In this document: positions 1 through 10,519 of the stretch, piece after piece
Layout of the letters: every line of letters starts with the position of its first letter
Position numbering within the stretch: position 1 is the stretch's first letter
Assembly: GCA_949710005.1 (NCBI GenBank)
Contig: OX453275.1
Coordinates: 13,581,651 to 13,645,650 of the forward strand
Length of the DNA stretch: 64,000 bases
Source of the DNA: Ricordea florida
Taxonomy: Eukaryota; Cnidaria; Anthozoa; Corallimorpharia; Ricordeidae
Direction: 5' to 3'
Translations under genes and position numbers: made by a program
Notes under the pieces: model-generated
Databases searched by the model: none
Told to the model about the DNA's origin: nothing
Seen by the model: only the letters and a program-made list of their open reading frames with translations

Positions 1-440
1 GATAATTGCTTAGGACAGTCGATCACTCCCAAGGGCAGTCGATCATTGCTAGGGACAGTTTCTCATTTTAGGGAGAGATGATCATTGCTAGGGACAGTAA
101 ATCAGAGCTAAGGACAGATGAACATTGCTAAGAACAGATGGTCATCGCTAGGGGACAGATAATCAGTGCTGGGCAAAGTAAATCAGAGCCAGGGACAGTT
201 GCACATTGCTTGGGACAACTGATCATTGCTAAGGACAGTCAATCAGTGCAAGGGACAGTCAATCACTTCTGGGGACAGTTGCTCATTGCTAGGGACAGAT
301 GATCATTTCTAGGGACAATTGCTCATTGCTAAGGATAGTTGATCATCGCTAGGGACAGATAATCAGTGCTAGGGACAGTAAATCAGAGCTAGGGACAGTT
401 TATGAGTGCTAGGGACGGTTGATCAGTACTAAGGACTGTG
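1..440. repeat. 20-bp minisatellite array
   Basis: About 22 imperfect head-to-tail units of roughly GATCATTGCTAGGGACAGTT fill the left edge of the window, so the array probably continues outside it. Units differ mostly by single substitutions (GATCAT or AATCAG starts, GACAGT or GACAGA ends). The repeat fades after about 440. It has no coding potential. Confidence 0.93.
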
Positions 441-444
441 GATC

Positions 445-1667
445 TACGTTAGAGATTTTTGATTAATGCTGAGGAGAATCAATAAGGGAAAGGGATTGAG
501 AGTGACGGGCGACTATATGGTGCGGGAGACTATATGGCATACTGGCATGAAGTATATAGCAGGTGGGGCCTTCGGCAGCCATGCTTGTTTTTGTCTTGCA
601 GGGTTTCCGTCTCAACGCCCAGTCATACTCATCTTCAACTATTTTAACTAGTAACCGGGGCGATCATGTAAGCTGGGTTTCAGACCTCGGTGCCGGCTTA
701 CCCTGCCTCGTTCAGAAAAAAAAAGTGTGGCAATATCCAGCCGTTTCGATCTTCCTATTTCATGCGTGAAAGTTCATTTTCTTGTCAATAATTTTAACAC
801 GTCCTCCCCCTCCCTTACCTCGCCTACCGATTTCCGCGCGCTTCCTCCAAAAAACAGAAAGCCTTACTCAACTACAGATTATATACGCTCGCAAATCTAT
901 TAGAGGGAAGGCTAGCTTAATGAGTGTTTGCTAGGGTTTGAAGTTGCAGAGGGTTTTTATGCCATGGCTGAATTAGTCTCACACTTAAGGGAGCATTCTG
1001 ATTGTTTCTTTAAGCAGTGCGATTTATTATAAGGACAGTTCACCAGCTGATCTAACTTAATCGCAATTTCATCAGAGAGAAATTGTAGCGTAAGTTCCTG
1101 ATAGCTTGAGGTCACACGGGAGAAGGCTGTTTCTAGGCCCAATTCCTAGGGAAGGCACTGATTTTCCTGAAAAATGGGACGAATTTAGAGAGCGTAGTGA
1201 CTGAGGATACATCCTGTTCTGAACGTAGATCAGTTTACATAATGCTACGACAACTTTGATAGCTTCCGAATACCAGGCTTGACTTTCCGAAAAGATCTCC
1301 TTTTTAGATGCTGTATGCTTTCCGCTTAGGTTGTAAACATCTACACCGCGCTCTATCAGACCGCGGTGTACGTAAGGTAGGCTTAACCCCAGGGATCCGA
1401 AAAGCATAACTCAGAAAATTACCATGCTTCGCAACGGTTTCGTCTTTACTAAGAACGGAACCGTTGCGAGGGACCACATTTTAATTGTTTTAGTTTTGTA
1501 GCCAGTCCTCATTGTTCTCATATCTCTCTCTTTGAACAAACGGCTTCAAGCAAGCCGTTCCTATAATTTGAAGGCGTAACATTCCTCTAGGTACGAGCAC
1601 GCACCAAGTCTGGTAAGCATTCAGGTTATTAAGACTTTCTCAGCGTTCCTACAGGAGACATGATTTC
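445..1667. other. Unannotated spacer with small hairpins
   Basis: No convincing gene is seen. Two short perfect hairpins occur: near 1429-1470 (11-bp stem around CGCAACGGTT and AACCGTTGCG) and near 1539-1559 (8-bp stem AACGGCTT with loop CAAGC). A minus-strand open frame at 1072-1407 has no recognisable domain and no splice context. Confidence 0.5.
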
Positions 1668-1789
1668 TCATGTGAGTGATTTGAATTTTCTCATGTGAGC
1701 GATTTGAATTTGCTGTCAGTTGATTGGAATTTGCTGTGAGTGATTTGAATTTGCTGTGAGTGTTTTGTCATTTGCTGTCAGTTGATTGG
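1668..1789. repeat. Minisatellite, left arm (TTTGCTGTGAGTGATTTGAA type)
   Basis: Tandem units of about 19-20 bp read TTTGAATTTGCTGTGAGTGA or TTTGCTGTCAGTTGATTGG. The array stops abruptly at 1789, where the LTR element begins, and resumes at 7473 in the same orientation and phase family. Together the two arms make one array split by the retrotransposon. Confidence 0.9.
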
Positions 1790-1970
1790 CGCCAGTTATT
1801 AATGTCACCACACCAGGACCCAATAATACTCAGCGTAACCTTTATCTATAATCCGACAAGACAGCAGAACTAACATGGCCGCCCAGGGTGGCAGGTGCTT
1901 AAATACTTAAGCGAGCGTGTCCGTTGACCCAACTACAGCGGCATACCGCTTAACAACAATCCTAATGGCG
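1790..1970 (-). repeat. 3' LTR of the gypsy-like element
   Basis: This 181-bp copy is homologous to 7340-7472. On plus it starts CGCCAGTTATTAA and ends CCTAATGGCG, so the ends form a CGCCA/TGGCG inverted repeat rather than the usual TG/CA. It holds about 48 bp (roughly 1900-1950) that are missing from the other LTR. Several substitutions separate the copies, so the insertion is not recent. Confidence 0.8.
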
Positions 1971-2144
1971 TAGCTTCTCGTTTCCGTTTTCTCTTCAAAC
2001 AAGTGCCCTAATAAAGAAACACTTCTTATGTAAAGGTCTTGCAGTTATTAATTCTTGGGAACGACGGAGTGTCACCGAACTGAGGGTAAATCAAGAAACT
2101 AACTGATAAACAAGGTGAGGGCTAGTGGTGTGGAACCATCTGGG

Positions 2145-2540
2145 CTACTTGAGGACTACCACATAGTCACGAAGATGCTGTGGGAGGCGTCGTAGTCTGG
2201 TTGGGCGTTTGCATTCTGTAGGGTTGTCATTGGGATTGTTGACTGATATACCTGGGTCGTCTCCTTGGAGAACAGGTCTTGTTGCCATGATCTGAGTCAT
2301 CTTCTGTGGGAATAATCGGTGACGGTGGAATGTCTGGGGAGGCAACGATGGGCTTTGTGGGAAGTGCGGTAAGGCGCTATGGGAGCCTTGGCCATAGTCG
2401 GGTGGCCATTTCTCGAGTCTGATAGTAGGGACGTTAAGCAGCGAGAACGGCAACGGCGACGGTGACGGGAGAGGCCTCGGGGAAAACCCAAATCTCATAA
2501 TGCGCATGTCTGCCGGAAAATATCTTGTCGTTTCCGTCAC
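2145..2540 (-). pseudogene. C-terminal tail of the LTR element polyprotein
   Basis: A proline- and serine-rich frame ending shortly before the polypurine tract, with RPTRLRRLPQHLRDYVV near its end. Basic R-R-x-P-x-R-x-x-D-Y-V tails of this kind often close gypsy integrases. If so, this is the last piece of integrase, and the catalytic core (DDE) between here and RNase H has been lost or replaced. Confidence 0.55.
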
Positions 2541-3775
2541 GTCGGAACGTGAATAAAGGCAATCTCCGGTTGTGTGAAAACGTGAGTACTAAAATCCTAT
2601 TTTCTTTGCTATTTTGTCGTAAGTAATGACATTTAAGCAATGAGTGACTTCTGAAAAGTCTAAATATACTTTATAATCATTTTTCATCAGAAAAGTTTGT
2701 CTCCTTGGTAAAGGGGAAAGCGCAACTGAAGACCAAAGCCAAGTAAATTAAGCTCTTTGTTTGAAAATGAAATTACCCGTAGAGAATTTTTCTCGTTTGT
2801 TTGGCCTAGCTACATAACTGAAGTTATATGAAGTAAGCAGTCATTAATTGATTAAAATAATTTTAAATAAAAGCCAGAACCTTTCTGTCGCTGTCTAGAC
2901 CAAGTTCCAAGGTGATAACAGCGTCGCTTGGCCCATTTTGATTTCGGTTAATGTGCAATCGTCTTTGAAAAATTTCTGATCTAACTTTATAATGTGTGCT
3001 ACGAATACATGTTACATTTGACAACAGACCTGACCTAAAAATTGAACTTCGATAATTCTCATGTGAGAACTCGTGTGTTGTTTGTAAACTTTGTATTTCG
3101 CTGTTATTTATTTCGTGTATGTGCAGATGTGATTGAAATAAGGACCGAAAGAATTCTCTGTTCTCTAAAATGGATTTCGGAAACACATTCATCATCCTCA
3201 AGAACATAGAAATCAAAATACTTGAATGAATAGTACGGTAAATCCAAATTTTCCGAACTGTTTGGGTCGTACAGCAAGAGAATATCGTCATCGCTAATCA
3301 GCCTTTGGTATATGGCTAATCAAAAGCTGGTTTCTTGCCGATTTAAGCGAAAAACAAGATAGACAAACTTAACTGGCGGGCCATGATTGCCGTCCCAGTT
3401 TCGCGGTAGCGTGCTTAAGTGCTTTAAAGCTCGCGCCACGACCGCGTTCTCTCCCCAGTCTTTTCGCTGTTCCGACGTTGCCGTTCCCGTTCCGGTTCTC
3501 GCTGCTTAAAGTCCCTAGTGTCTTGCTCGTAATCACTGGCTTCTTCCTCATCGAGGTGTTTGGATGCGTGGTCTTGGTAGGAAGGGACCTTGTGATATGA
3601 GAGGTTCCGTAACTATGAGCCAACGAACTTACGAATTTTGCTCCATTGTCCGTCCTCTGACATTACCAGGTACCTGTTATAGTCTAGTAATAATAATAAT
3701 AACGTTGTCTCTCGATAGACGAGTAAGACTAACATTGAGCTTCAATGCACATGTACAAGAAAAGTTAAAAAGTTA
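2541..3775. other. Unassigned interior of the LTR element
   Basis: Between the polyprotein tail and the TGCD fragment there is about 1.2 kb with no recognisable domain. The minus-strand open frames at 2863-3291 and 3369-3623 lack integrase motifs (HHCC, DDE). An AT-rich part (2640-2870) suggests foreign or decayed sequence. Confidence 0.5.
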
Positions 3776-4018
3776 AACGCCCTAACTGGATGTGACTCAA
3801 CCAGCGCATTTGCCGGTAAAGGAAAGAAGACTGCTCTGAAACTTTGGGAGATTGCCTCAATGGCATGCGAAGGTATGGCGCTACTTGGAAGTTCATTTGA
3901 CATTGAAACAGTTCCCTTCTCAGAATGTGAGGAGTTTATTTGCAAGATGTATGGAAGGCCAGATCTGGCTGGTGTTAATGAATGTCGTTATGTTTTGTTT
4001 TGTACACACATCGAATGA
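3776..4018 (+). pseudogene. TGCDSTSAF-motif protein fragment, opposite strand inside the LTR element
   Basis: A plus-strand frame of about 80 codons reads NALTGCDSTSAFAGKGKKTA, then a stretch with [18 protein letters not shown] and [12 protein letters not shown], and stops at 4016-4018. From memory, TGCD-[ST]-TSAF-x-GKGKK followed by a C-E-x-F-[IV]-x-x-[ML]-Y-x-R block is found in many uncharacterised, often multicopy cnidarian and arthropod proteins. I know no biochemical function. It lacks an N-terminus and sits where the retroelement's integrase should be, on the other strand. It could be a captured exon, a nested transposon remnant, or part of a composite element. Confidence 0.65.
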
Positions 4019-4019
4019 C

Positions 4020-4534
4020 GGCATTAGGTCCATCAAGGGGGTCGCATTGCGGCTTGCGAAATCAGAAGGTAAAATAGCGACTCCTGAAACATGGCTCACA
4101 GTGATTTGGAAGTGGCTAACGGTTGACAGATAGGTGGACACACGTGGACTAGAAGAGAATTCTCCCCTGCACATTTTTTCATAAGCCGGTACACAGGACT
4201 TGCTGTCAGTCAATACACAGGCTTTTTGTTTTGATTGTATTATGTAGGGGCTAACGTGAAGGCAGCGCCAATGGTGAGTTCTTCCACTTCGCAAGGTAAC
4301 CAGAATAACTGATGACCACGTAGCTTTGCACTGAAGAAACCGCCAAGGGCTAATCTGTCTCCACGGAAAATGTGGCAGCGATTCCAGGTCACTTAACAGT
4401 ACCATCTGTCGCGATCCATAATTGGTCATGAGAGTTTGGTAAGGTAATCGTATAACTGGACACAAGGGCAGCTTGAGCAGACTTAAAGGAATTGGCAAGG
4501 TGATGTGACTGCTTACTAGCCACAGCCTCGTCAA
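4020..4534 (-). pseudogene. RNase H domain of the LTR element
   Basis: Degrades the RNA of the RNA:DNA hybrid. The frame shows [20 protein letters not shown] with a catalytic-type D-S-K near 4212-4190, then [17 protein letters not shown], which resembles the C-terminal tether of gypsy elements in marine invertebrates. The open frame continues to 3920, but from about 4018 downward it is antisense to the TGCDSTSAF fragment, so genuine element sequence probably ends near there. Confidence 0.75.
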
Positions 4535-5451
4535 GAGGAGCCAGTAGGGACGAGCAGTGGGGTACTACTCGAGCATGAACTTTGAGGGCGCCAATAAAGA
4601 ACCTCATGCTAGCAACTTTCTTGGGTGGGCTACACGAAGTCAGGGTCGAGATGCGATGGGGACTGGCACGAAGAGTACCTTGAGACCAAGGCCACCCTAA
4701 GATAGAAGCAGTCTTGGGGTTGATGATGGTCTTTGATGCTGACAGGCGCAGGCTAGCTTTGTTAGTACGGAAGTCCAATTCTGAAGTAATTCTTCTGGGT
4801 TGTTGCCCACACAATACAAGTCATCTGCTATCTTAGCTACCATCCAGCTTGGAAAGATCCCCTAAGACACGACACGTCAGCTCTTCAAGTGCTGTTTCCG
4901 AACCCGGTATTTCCATGGCTGAGCGGACATAAACCCGTACACCTCGAAATGGGGTGGCCACACCACAGTACTTCATTGATTCGCGGGCCAGAGGAATCTG
5001 GTAGAAAGCTCCACTGGGCTATGTTGCGAAGAATGGAATCCACATCCGGGAGCAGCGAGGGTTGGGGTTTACTGTAACGACCAACCTCGGTAAAGTCTGT
5101 TAGGAGGCGAAAGCCACCTGATGGTTTCTTCCCTAAGAATGAGGGGTTGAGGTACTCTATAGAAACATTGATGTCTTCAGGGCGCCGGGAGACACCGAGT
5201 CTTTCCAAATCATCAAATTTGTCACGAGCATATAAGGGAAGGCGACCTTTTCGCTGGGGAGGCTCCACGGGACTCTTATTTACCTTTGCCTGGAGAGAGC
5301 CAAAAGCGTTATTGTAGCCGGTGATTGAGAGATTAAAGACGGAGTCGTACCGGTCCAAAACAGTACGGAACTTATTACTGATGTCTAGAGGGAGGAGGTT
5401 ATCAGAGTCAAGGGTCACGCCCTGGGAGTGTTTTGTCTTTAATACTGGCAC
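4389..5451 (-). pseudogene. Reverse transcriptase of the LTR element
   Basis: Copies element RNA into DNA. The 5451-4885 frame has the fingers/palm start, including [20 protein letters not shown], a typical Ty3/gypsy substrate-binding segment. The catalytic box follows as IADDLY (codons for A-D-D at plus 4828-4820), but in a different frame from the segments before and after it. The thumb and connection region continues at 4814-4389 with LGWPWSQGTLRASPHRI. At least two frameshifts break the domain. The box is ADD rather than the more usual YxDD. Confidence 0.85.
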
Positions 5452-5460
5452 TAAACATGC

Positions 5461-6195
5461 TTAATGGATGGGGAGGCTGACATCCGGGTTTAGAGGTTGA
5501 TCCTGAAGGGTAGGTGAGAAGACCCGGTTAATCTGGCAGAAGTGCTCATTCCTTTTTAGGACAAGTGGGCTGTCAAATAGGTTGGGAATACGAACTCTAC
5601 CAGCGATGCTTGTGATGATGCCTGGGGGAGGCCACATGTTAGAGAGCTTTGCCAGTCGTGTGTTGCAGGTGTCGGACCGGGGCTCTAGTGCATACTCAGT
5701 GTCGGGGGTGGCTCCCTCTGGTAGCGTTACCTCAATGAAGTCACCGGGCCAGACAGTTGTTGAGGAGAATGGGGCGCGTAAAACTAGCGTACGACGGACG
5801 ACATTGGAAGCGGGTGGTAAACCCGTGGACCCGTATGTAAAAATGGTGTTGTCTATGAGGATAACGTGGCGTTTCGCCGGGCAAATAGTTAAGTCATTGG
5901 CCTCCATGAATGGTGTACCCGCCAAGACATCAACATCTAGATTCTCTACAACTAGTCCCTCAAAGTGTAACAAGTGGTTCCCTCGAGTGAGGCTAAGACG
6001 AGTTTCCCCCAAGACTGTTGGAAGAATGGGGAAGAGCCATCCACTTGATGAACTGATTGAGAACTTTATTTAATCTCAGCACCTAATCTCTGGGCAGCGG
6101 AAAGTCTGATCATGTTGCCTGTGGCGTCACTATCGATGGCAACTCTTGCATGTTGATGACTGAAGAATCGAATGTACCAATGTATGAAGACTGGC
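5461..6195 (-). pseudogene. Aspartic protease region of the LTR element
   Basis: Would cleave the element polyprotein. Near 6150-6120 on minus, the segment AIDSDATGNMI resembles the retropepsin active site D-S/T-G-A, but the conserved glycine is aspartate, so the enzyme is probably dead. Downstream (6012-5461) the frame carries the family's second half, including DVLAGTPFMEANDLTI, which resembles the hydrophobic-hydrophobic-G flap and C-terminal motif. A frameshift separates the active-site part from the downstream part. It lies immediately before reverse transcriptase, the usual gypsy order. Confidence 0.7.
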
Positions 6196-6571
6196 GCACA
6201 AAAACCCTTCTGGACATACCAGTTGGGCCTGGATCACACTGCTCAACAGGGGGGGGGGGTATCGCAGAACTGAAAATCCGGATTGTCACACTCTTCATTA
6301 AGAATGGAAACAATCTGACGTGTCTTCAGCAAGTATAGGCGGTCTTGTTCGGGGAGAAAACCACACTCGCTGAGAAAGTGATTGTGGATGCGTCCTGCCT
6401 GTTTGCAAAGGGGGCACTATTTGACCCGCACTAGTAAATGGCCCATAAACCTGGCAGATGGTTTGTAGTTTGATGTTCCTCTTTGATAGGGCAACTTGTT
6501 GGATGCAAATGAGGCTCCTTGTCGCATGACTTTTGTGTCATCAGCAAAACGGATTTCATCCAGAAGCGAGT

Positions 6572-7177
6572 TTAATGCCTGAGAGATTTCTGTATTGATG
6601 GAGGCCAGCGTTGCTTGATGAGTTTGGGTAAGGCCGGGTTTATCAGTCTAAGCCATGTTAAAGCTACAAAATGTTCGAAGGTTGGCGATACCTCCTCTTC
6701 CTCAGACATAGTAGAACCATGGTGAGATATGGTGCCAGGTTTTAGTAGACTGTCCTCCACAAATGCCATGAGTCGCTGCTAAAGATCTTCTGGACGTTCG
6801 TCAGCGTTTAAATGAATCTCATTAAAGTCAATGAAATGAGCCCCGGTGGTTTGAAAGCCAAAATAAAGTCTAATCGCTTGCCATATGTCTCCTTTACAAG
6901 TGGTTTTCTTACAAATTGTGCTCCGAGAGATTATTGGACAATAATTGGCGATTTGGCCACGCATAAGCTCAAGCATGTTTACATTCTGAACTGCTGTGCG
7001 CCGCAAAGTAACGGACTCGCCGTAATCCGAGAAACCCCGTAGCGGATTCGCTTTGGTCTTTTTAAACCACGAGGCACCTTCTGCCAGAAAGGGCGCGAAA
7101 TTGGCATCTAGGAACAATGTATAGAAGAGGTTCTGCTTCCAGTTTTCGAAAGGGTTTCGTTTTTGGATAGGCACCAC
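6572..7177 (-). pseudogene. Gag-like frame of the LTR element
   Basis: Two adjacent minus-strand frames, 7177-6779 then 6769-6572, follow the 5' LTR and untranslated leader. The first is moderately basic, with aromatic residues near its start, as in capsid proteins that package element RNA. The second is acidic (an EEEE run) and ends before the protease region. No CCHC zinc knuckle is visible. A stop or shift separates the frames. Assignment rests on position between the primer site and protease rather than on a strong motif. Confidence 0.5.
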
Positions 7178-7328
7178 TGCTTCGGAGCTCGGTTTACAAA
7201 CATCGCTTGCTTCTGGAGATAATAACAGCCGTCGTTTGGCTTCTCGGCGTTCCCGACCAATCTGTCGTAAAGGATGTGATGCTACGAGAAAAATTCTGTC
7301 CCTTGAACGTGGGGATTCGAATCGTTTA

Positions 7329-7339
7329 CGCTACCACCA
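7329..7339 (-). promoter_or_regulatory. Putative primer binding site, tRNA-Leu-like
   Basis: In the element strand the 5' LTR is followed immediately by TGGTGGTAGCG. From memory of metazoan tRNA-Leu, whose 3' end resembles CGCTGCCACCA, this complements the last 11 nt with one difference. A little further in (7309-7323) lies GATTCGAATCCCCAC, which resembles the complement of a tRNA T-arm. The primer identity is inference, not a database match. Confidence 0.55.
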
Positions 7340-7472
7340 CGCCAGTTATTAATGTCACCACACCAGAACCCGATAATATCGGCGCAACCTTTATCTCTAA
7401 TCCGACAAGATAACAGAACTAACATGGCCGCCCAGGGCGGCAGATGCTTTTAAGACAACAAGCGTAATGGCG
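7340..7472 (-). repeat. 5' LTR of the gypsy-like element (internally deleted)
   Basis: This 133-bp copy matches 1790-1970 except for an internal deletion of about 48 bp and scattered substitutions. Both ends (CGCCAGTTATTAA and GTAATGGCG) are kept. The minisatellite resumes directly after it. Confidence 0.8.
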
Positions 7473-7818
7473 TGGAATTTGCTGTGAGTGATTTGAATTT
7501 CCTGTTAGTGATTTGTCATTTCCTGTCCGTTGATTGGAATTTGATGTGAGTGATTTGAATTAGTTGTGAGTAATTTGTCATTTGCTGTCAGTTGATTGGA
7601 ATTTGCTGTGAGTGATTTGTAATTTGCTGTGAGTGATTTGTAATTTGCTGTGAGTGATTTGAATTTGCTGTTAGTGATTTGAATTTGCTGTGAGTGATTT
7701 GTAATTTGCTGTGAGTGATTTGAATTTGCTGTCAGTGATTTGAATTTGCTGTGAGTGATTTGTAATTTGCTGTGAGTGATTTGAATTTGCTGTTAGTGAT
7801 TTGAATTTGATGTGAGCA
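7473..7818. repeat. Minisatellite, right arm (TTTGCTGTGAGTGATTTGAA type)
   Basis: Roughly 18 units of 19-20 bp, consensus AATTTGCTGTGAGTGATTTG with GTTAGTG and GTCAGTT variants. It is the continuation of the array at 1668-1789. An antisense open frame over it (TANSNHSQQ-like repeats) is an artefact of the repeat. Confidence 0.93.
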
Positions 7819-8937
7819 TTTTGTTTAGATGTAACAGTTGCGGGCCACCTTACTTTTATGCGTAGGATCATGGGTAAGGGTATCATCAACACTTACCGAA
7901 ATCGGCAGATGGGCGTTCTTGTAATTAGGTGCAGCATTTGCCTCCTTACGCTGTTAACTGTTTAAAGCGCGTTTTAATTGAAATAATAGATTATTGCTTG
8001 AGGATAGTTCCATCTCAGTGCTTGTGCGAGAGCAGGCAGTTTACCACCGAATTCGCCCTAAACCTCGCCGTTATTGTACCCATCACCCCGGACCTACCTT
8101 TTTGCCCTATATACAATTCCCCAGTAACTGTTCTAGCGTCCTACAGCTTTCTCTTGTCCTACATACTTTTATCTTGGGGATTACGCTATCCCAGCATTCC
8201 GGGTAACAACTTAGCCATCCATGCCAATGACAGCTGTGGTATTAAATTAAAACACAAGACACGCATGATAAGCAAGATGGGCGTGCAAGCTCGTAAGAAC
8301 CTCTTATACTCACAAGTAACGTAGCAGAAAAGAAAAATCAAACACAAAAGGAAAACGGACAGAAAAAGTTATAGAAATTAATTATATTTATAATTATTAA
8401 CTAATAATTTATAATTAATGATAATTTATAGCGCGTGGAACCGAGCGCGATTCTGAGACCAACCACCACGAATCGTATAAGAATGAACAAATCTTTATTG
8501 CCTCAATATTGGATCTGACAGGAAAAGAGTTTACTTAGTTCCAATGTAGCCTTAAACAGACTAAATAAAAGCTACAAAACTTAAATATCTTGGTTACAAC
8601 AGTGATTAAATTACTTTCTTCTTCAATGGATCATAAACTTAACTCGAAATTGCTTAGCTGTCTTCACTTTGGGAAACAAAATGCAACTGAACTATGATCA
8701 CATTTTCAGGATATTACGTATTTGCTGGGAAACTACATATTTAGTCAAGTGTCAATCAAAGTTCGTTCATTTATTAGCTAAACAATTTGCTATTAATAAT
8801 AATATTTATTACATAATATTATAATTGTTATGAATAGTTATATTATTTATAGGTTTATTGCAAATTTTGTAACTTTGTTAACAACTATACTCAGCCTTTG
8901 GCTATGATGTATCATTATAAGTAAATAAAGTATCTAT
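7819..8937. other. AT-rich spacer
   Basis: No gene, splice-bounded exon or transposon is recognisable. An AT-rich patch at 8370-8430 contains ATAATTTATAATTAATG-like inverted repeats. The 131-codon open frame at 7929-8324 has no domain. Confidence 0.4.
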
Positions 8938-8984
8938 TTATGTATGTATCTACCTATCTGTCTGTCTGTCTGCCCCTCTGTCTG

Positions 8985-9027
<43 letters not shown>

Positions 9028-9146
9028 GTCTGTCTATGCATCTATCTATCTATCTATCTAGCTATCTATCTGTCTGTCTGCCTGCCGTTCTGTGTGTCTG
9101 TTTATCTATCTATCTAGCTTTCTATCTATTTCTCTATCTATCTAAG
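8938..9146 (+). repeat. TATC/TGTC tetranucleotide microsatellite
   Basis: About 50 tandem tetranucleotides, mostly CTAT with CTGT interruptions; the longest uninterrupted block is near 8990-9026. It is likely polymorphic between individuals. Confidence 0.97.
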
Positions 9147-9831
9147 CAATAGCTCCAAAACTGTAAGTAGACAACTGAGAAAACCCCTCACAGGTTGTTG
9201 TACTATACAGGTAAAAGCTAGATCTGTTTCAGTGGTGCCAGTTGATGGTTATATTGTAGAGGCCGGTTCGAAGGTGAATTGAGCGAAAAGTTGGGTTGAA
9301 AAATTCGGGTAGGAGTTCATAACAAAATGCAAGCGATAAAACCAAAAGTATATATGTTTGCTTGGAGAATCCCGTTTTAAAGCTAGACATTCTCTGCATT
9401 CTTATTGCTGTATGCGTTTGCTAGGAAGTAAATTCTGTTTTCCCGACCATATTCTTTGCGCTCAAAAAGTCGCCATTACTTCTTATGCTCCCTTCCAGTG
9501 GTAGCTTCTCTCTCCGCATCTGTGTAAGAAAAAGATAATTCATGAATTGACGATTAAAACGCAGGCATTGGCTTACGCAACTACTGGAGGGTAAATTTAC
9601 GAAACTAAGAAAAAGGCCAGCCTACGTTGCAAGGGCTCTGTGTGTTTTTATCGGCCATACTTTTTGTTAGCGCTACAGAACCCCTGGAAACGCTTGATAC
9701 GTAGGCTACAGGAGGTCACATCACTTCAGCGGAGACGACCTCTTTATGATATAAATTCTTACATTGAGGATATGGACAGAAATGTATCTTGACGAGTTTG
9801 TTCGTAGGAGCGTTCGATCGCCCCAAAATAT

Positions 9832-9905
9832 ATATAGGCGTTATTGACCAAGCGTGAGGTCAAGAGAACCGAATATTGGCCGAGTTCTTTCTTTCCGTTT
9901 TATTG
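9832..9905 (+). repeat. GGCGTTATTGACCAAGC interspersed repeat, copy 1
   Basis: TAGGCGTTATTGACCAAGCG, then GAGGTCAAGA and ATTGGCCGAGTT. Related copies in the opposite orientation lie at about 17035-17100 and 22085-22170. It is probably the end of a larger dispersed repeat. Confidence 0.6.
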
Positions 9906-10302
9906 ATCGAGTTTTTTGCACTTTGTTGACAGCAGTGTTCTACTTTAGGTATTTTGTTTGTTTTCTTGGCGATCAAACCGGTCACTCGAGATTCCCGCCA
10001 TTTTGCCCTAGTTAGCCAATCTGATGTAGCGAGAATCACTATCGAAAACAGCGTGGTTGCGCTTCTCTGCAAATAAGGAAATAGTGTGTCTTAAACAAGA
10101 TTATACACTACAGATTTGTAAGAATATCAACAATAATCTCTGTTATAGAAAGCCTTCTGTTGTTTCCTTTTTCATATTATTTTATTTTCAAGGTTATTAT
10201 AGTCGACCTACATGTATGCCTTTACTTTCAGGTGACTAGCTAGCTTGTGCAATAAACATTTGCTGGAATAAACTAGTTCAAAGCAACTGGTAGATCCCCT
10301 GG

Positions 10303-10519
10303 GGCCGGTTGTTCGAAGCAGGGTTAAGTTAACTCAGGGTTAGTGCGAAATTTAAATGCAGATTTGAGAGCTTAAAAAGCACCTTCAGTTCATTCTTTTT
10401 GAATAAAATTTGATAATTGTATGTTCTGTAAAAAGAAAAATAGAAAATTATCAGAGAAAATGTTTTTTAACAAGAGGAATAGAAACCCGGGTTAAAATTT
10501 AACCCTGATTTAGCGCTAA
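10303..10519 (+). mobile_element. MITE family B, copy 1
   Basis: A 217-bp palindromic element beginning GGCCGGTTGTTCGAAGCAGG and ending with TTAACCCTGATTTAGCGCTA. It aligns along its whole length with the reverse complement of 44735-44980, sharing blocks such as CAGGGTTAGTGCGAAATTTA. No coding capacity. Confidence 0.8.

Larger units (their letters stand above)
1790..7472 (-). mobile_element. Degenerate Ty3/gypsy-like LTR retrotransposon
   Basis: A 5.7-kb element on the minus strand. It is bounded by direct repeats at 1790-1970 (3' LTR) and 7340-7472 (5' LTR). Inside, in element order, are a gag-like frame (7177-6572), an aspartic protease region (about 6195-5461), reverse transcriptase (5451-4389), RNase H (4534 to about 4020) and a polyprotein tail (2540-2145). 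Frames are interrupted by stops and frameshifts, so it is not autonomous. No integrase is visible between RNase H and the tail. A polypurine tract (pyrimidines on plus, about 1973-1996) abuts the 3' LTR, and a tRNA-like primer site (7329-7339) abuts the 5' LTR. It interrupts a minisatellite, and only a 3-bp TGG is shared at the two junctions. Confidence 0.85.

Noticed and set aside
1-440. CRISPR-like array
   Set aside because: Units are contiguous 20-bp repeats without unique spacers, in eukaryotic sequence: a minisatellite.
1072-1407. 111-codon minus-strand frame
   Set aside because: No domain, no splice partner, and average composition for random open frames here.
7671-7892. 73-codon open frame with TANSNHSQQ-type repeats
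   Set aside because: It is the antisense reading of the 19-20 bp minisatellite; the periodic peptide is a by-product.
8940-9152. 70-codon frame rich in YLSIYLS
   Set aside because: Microsatellite translation artefact.
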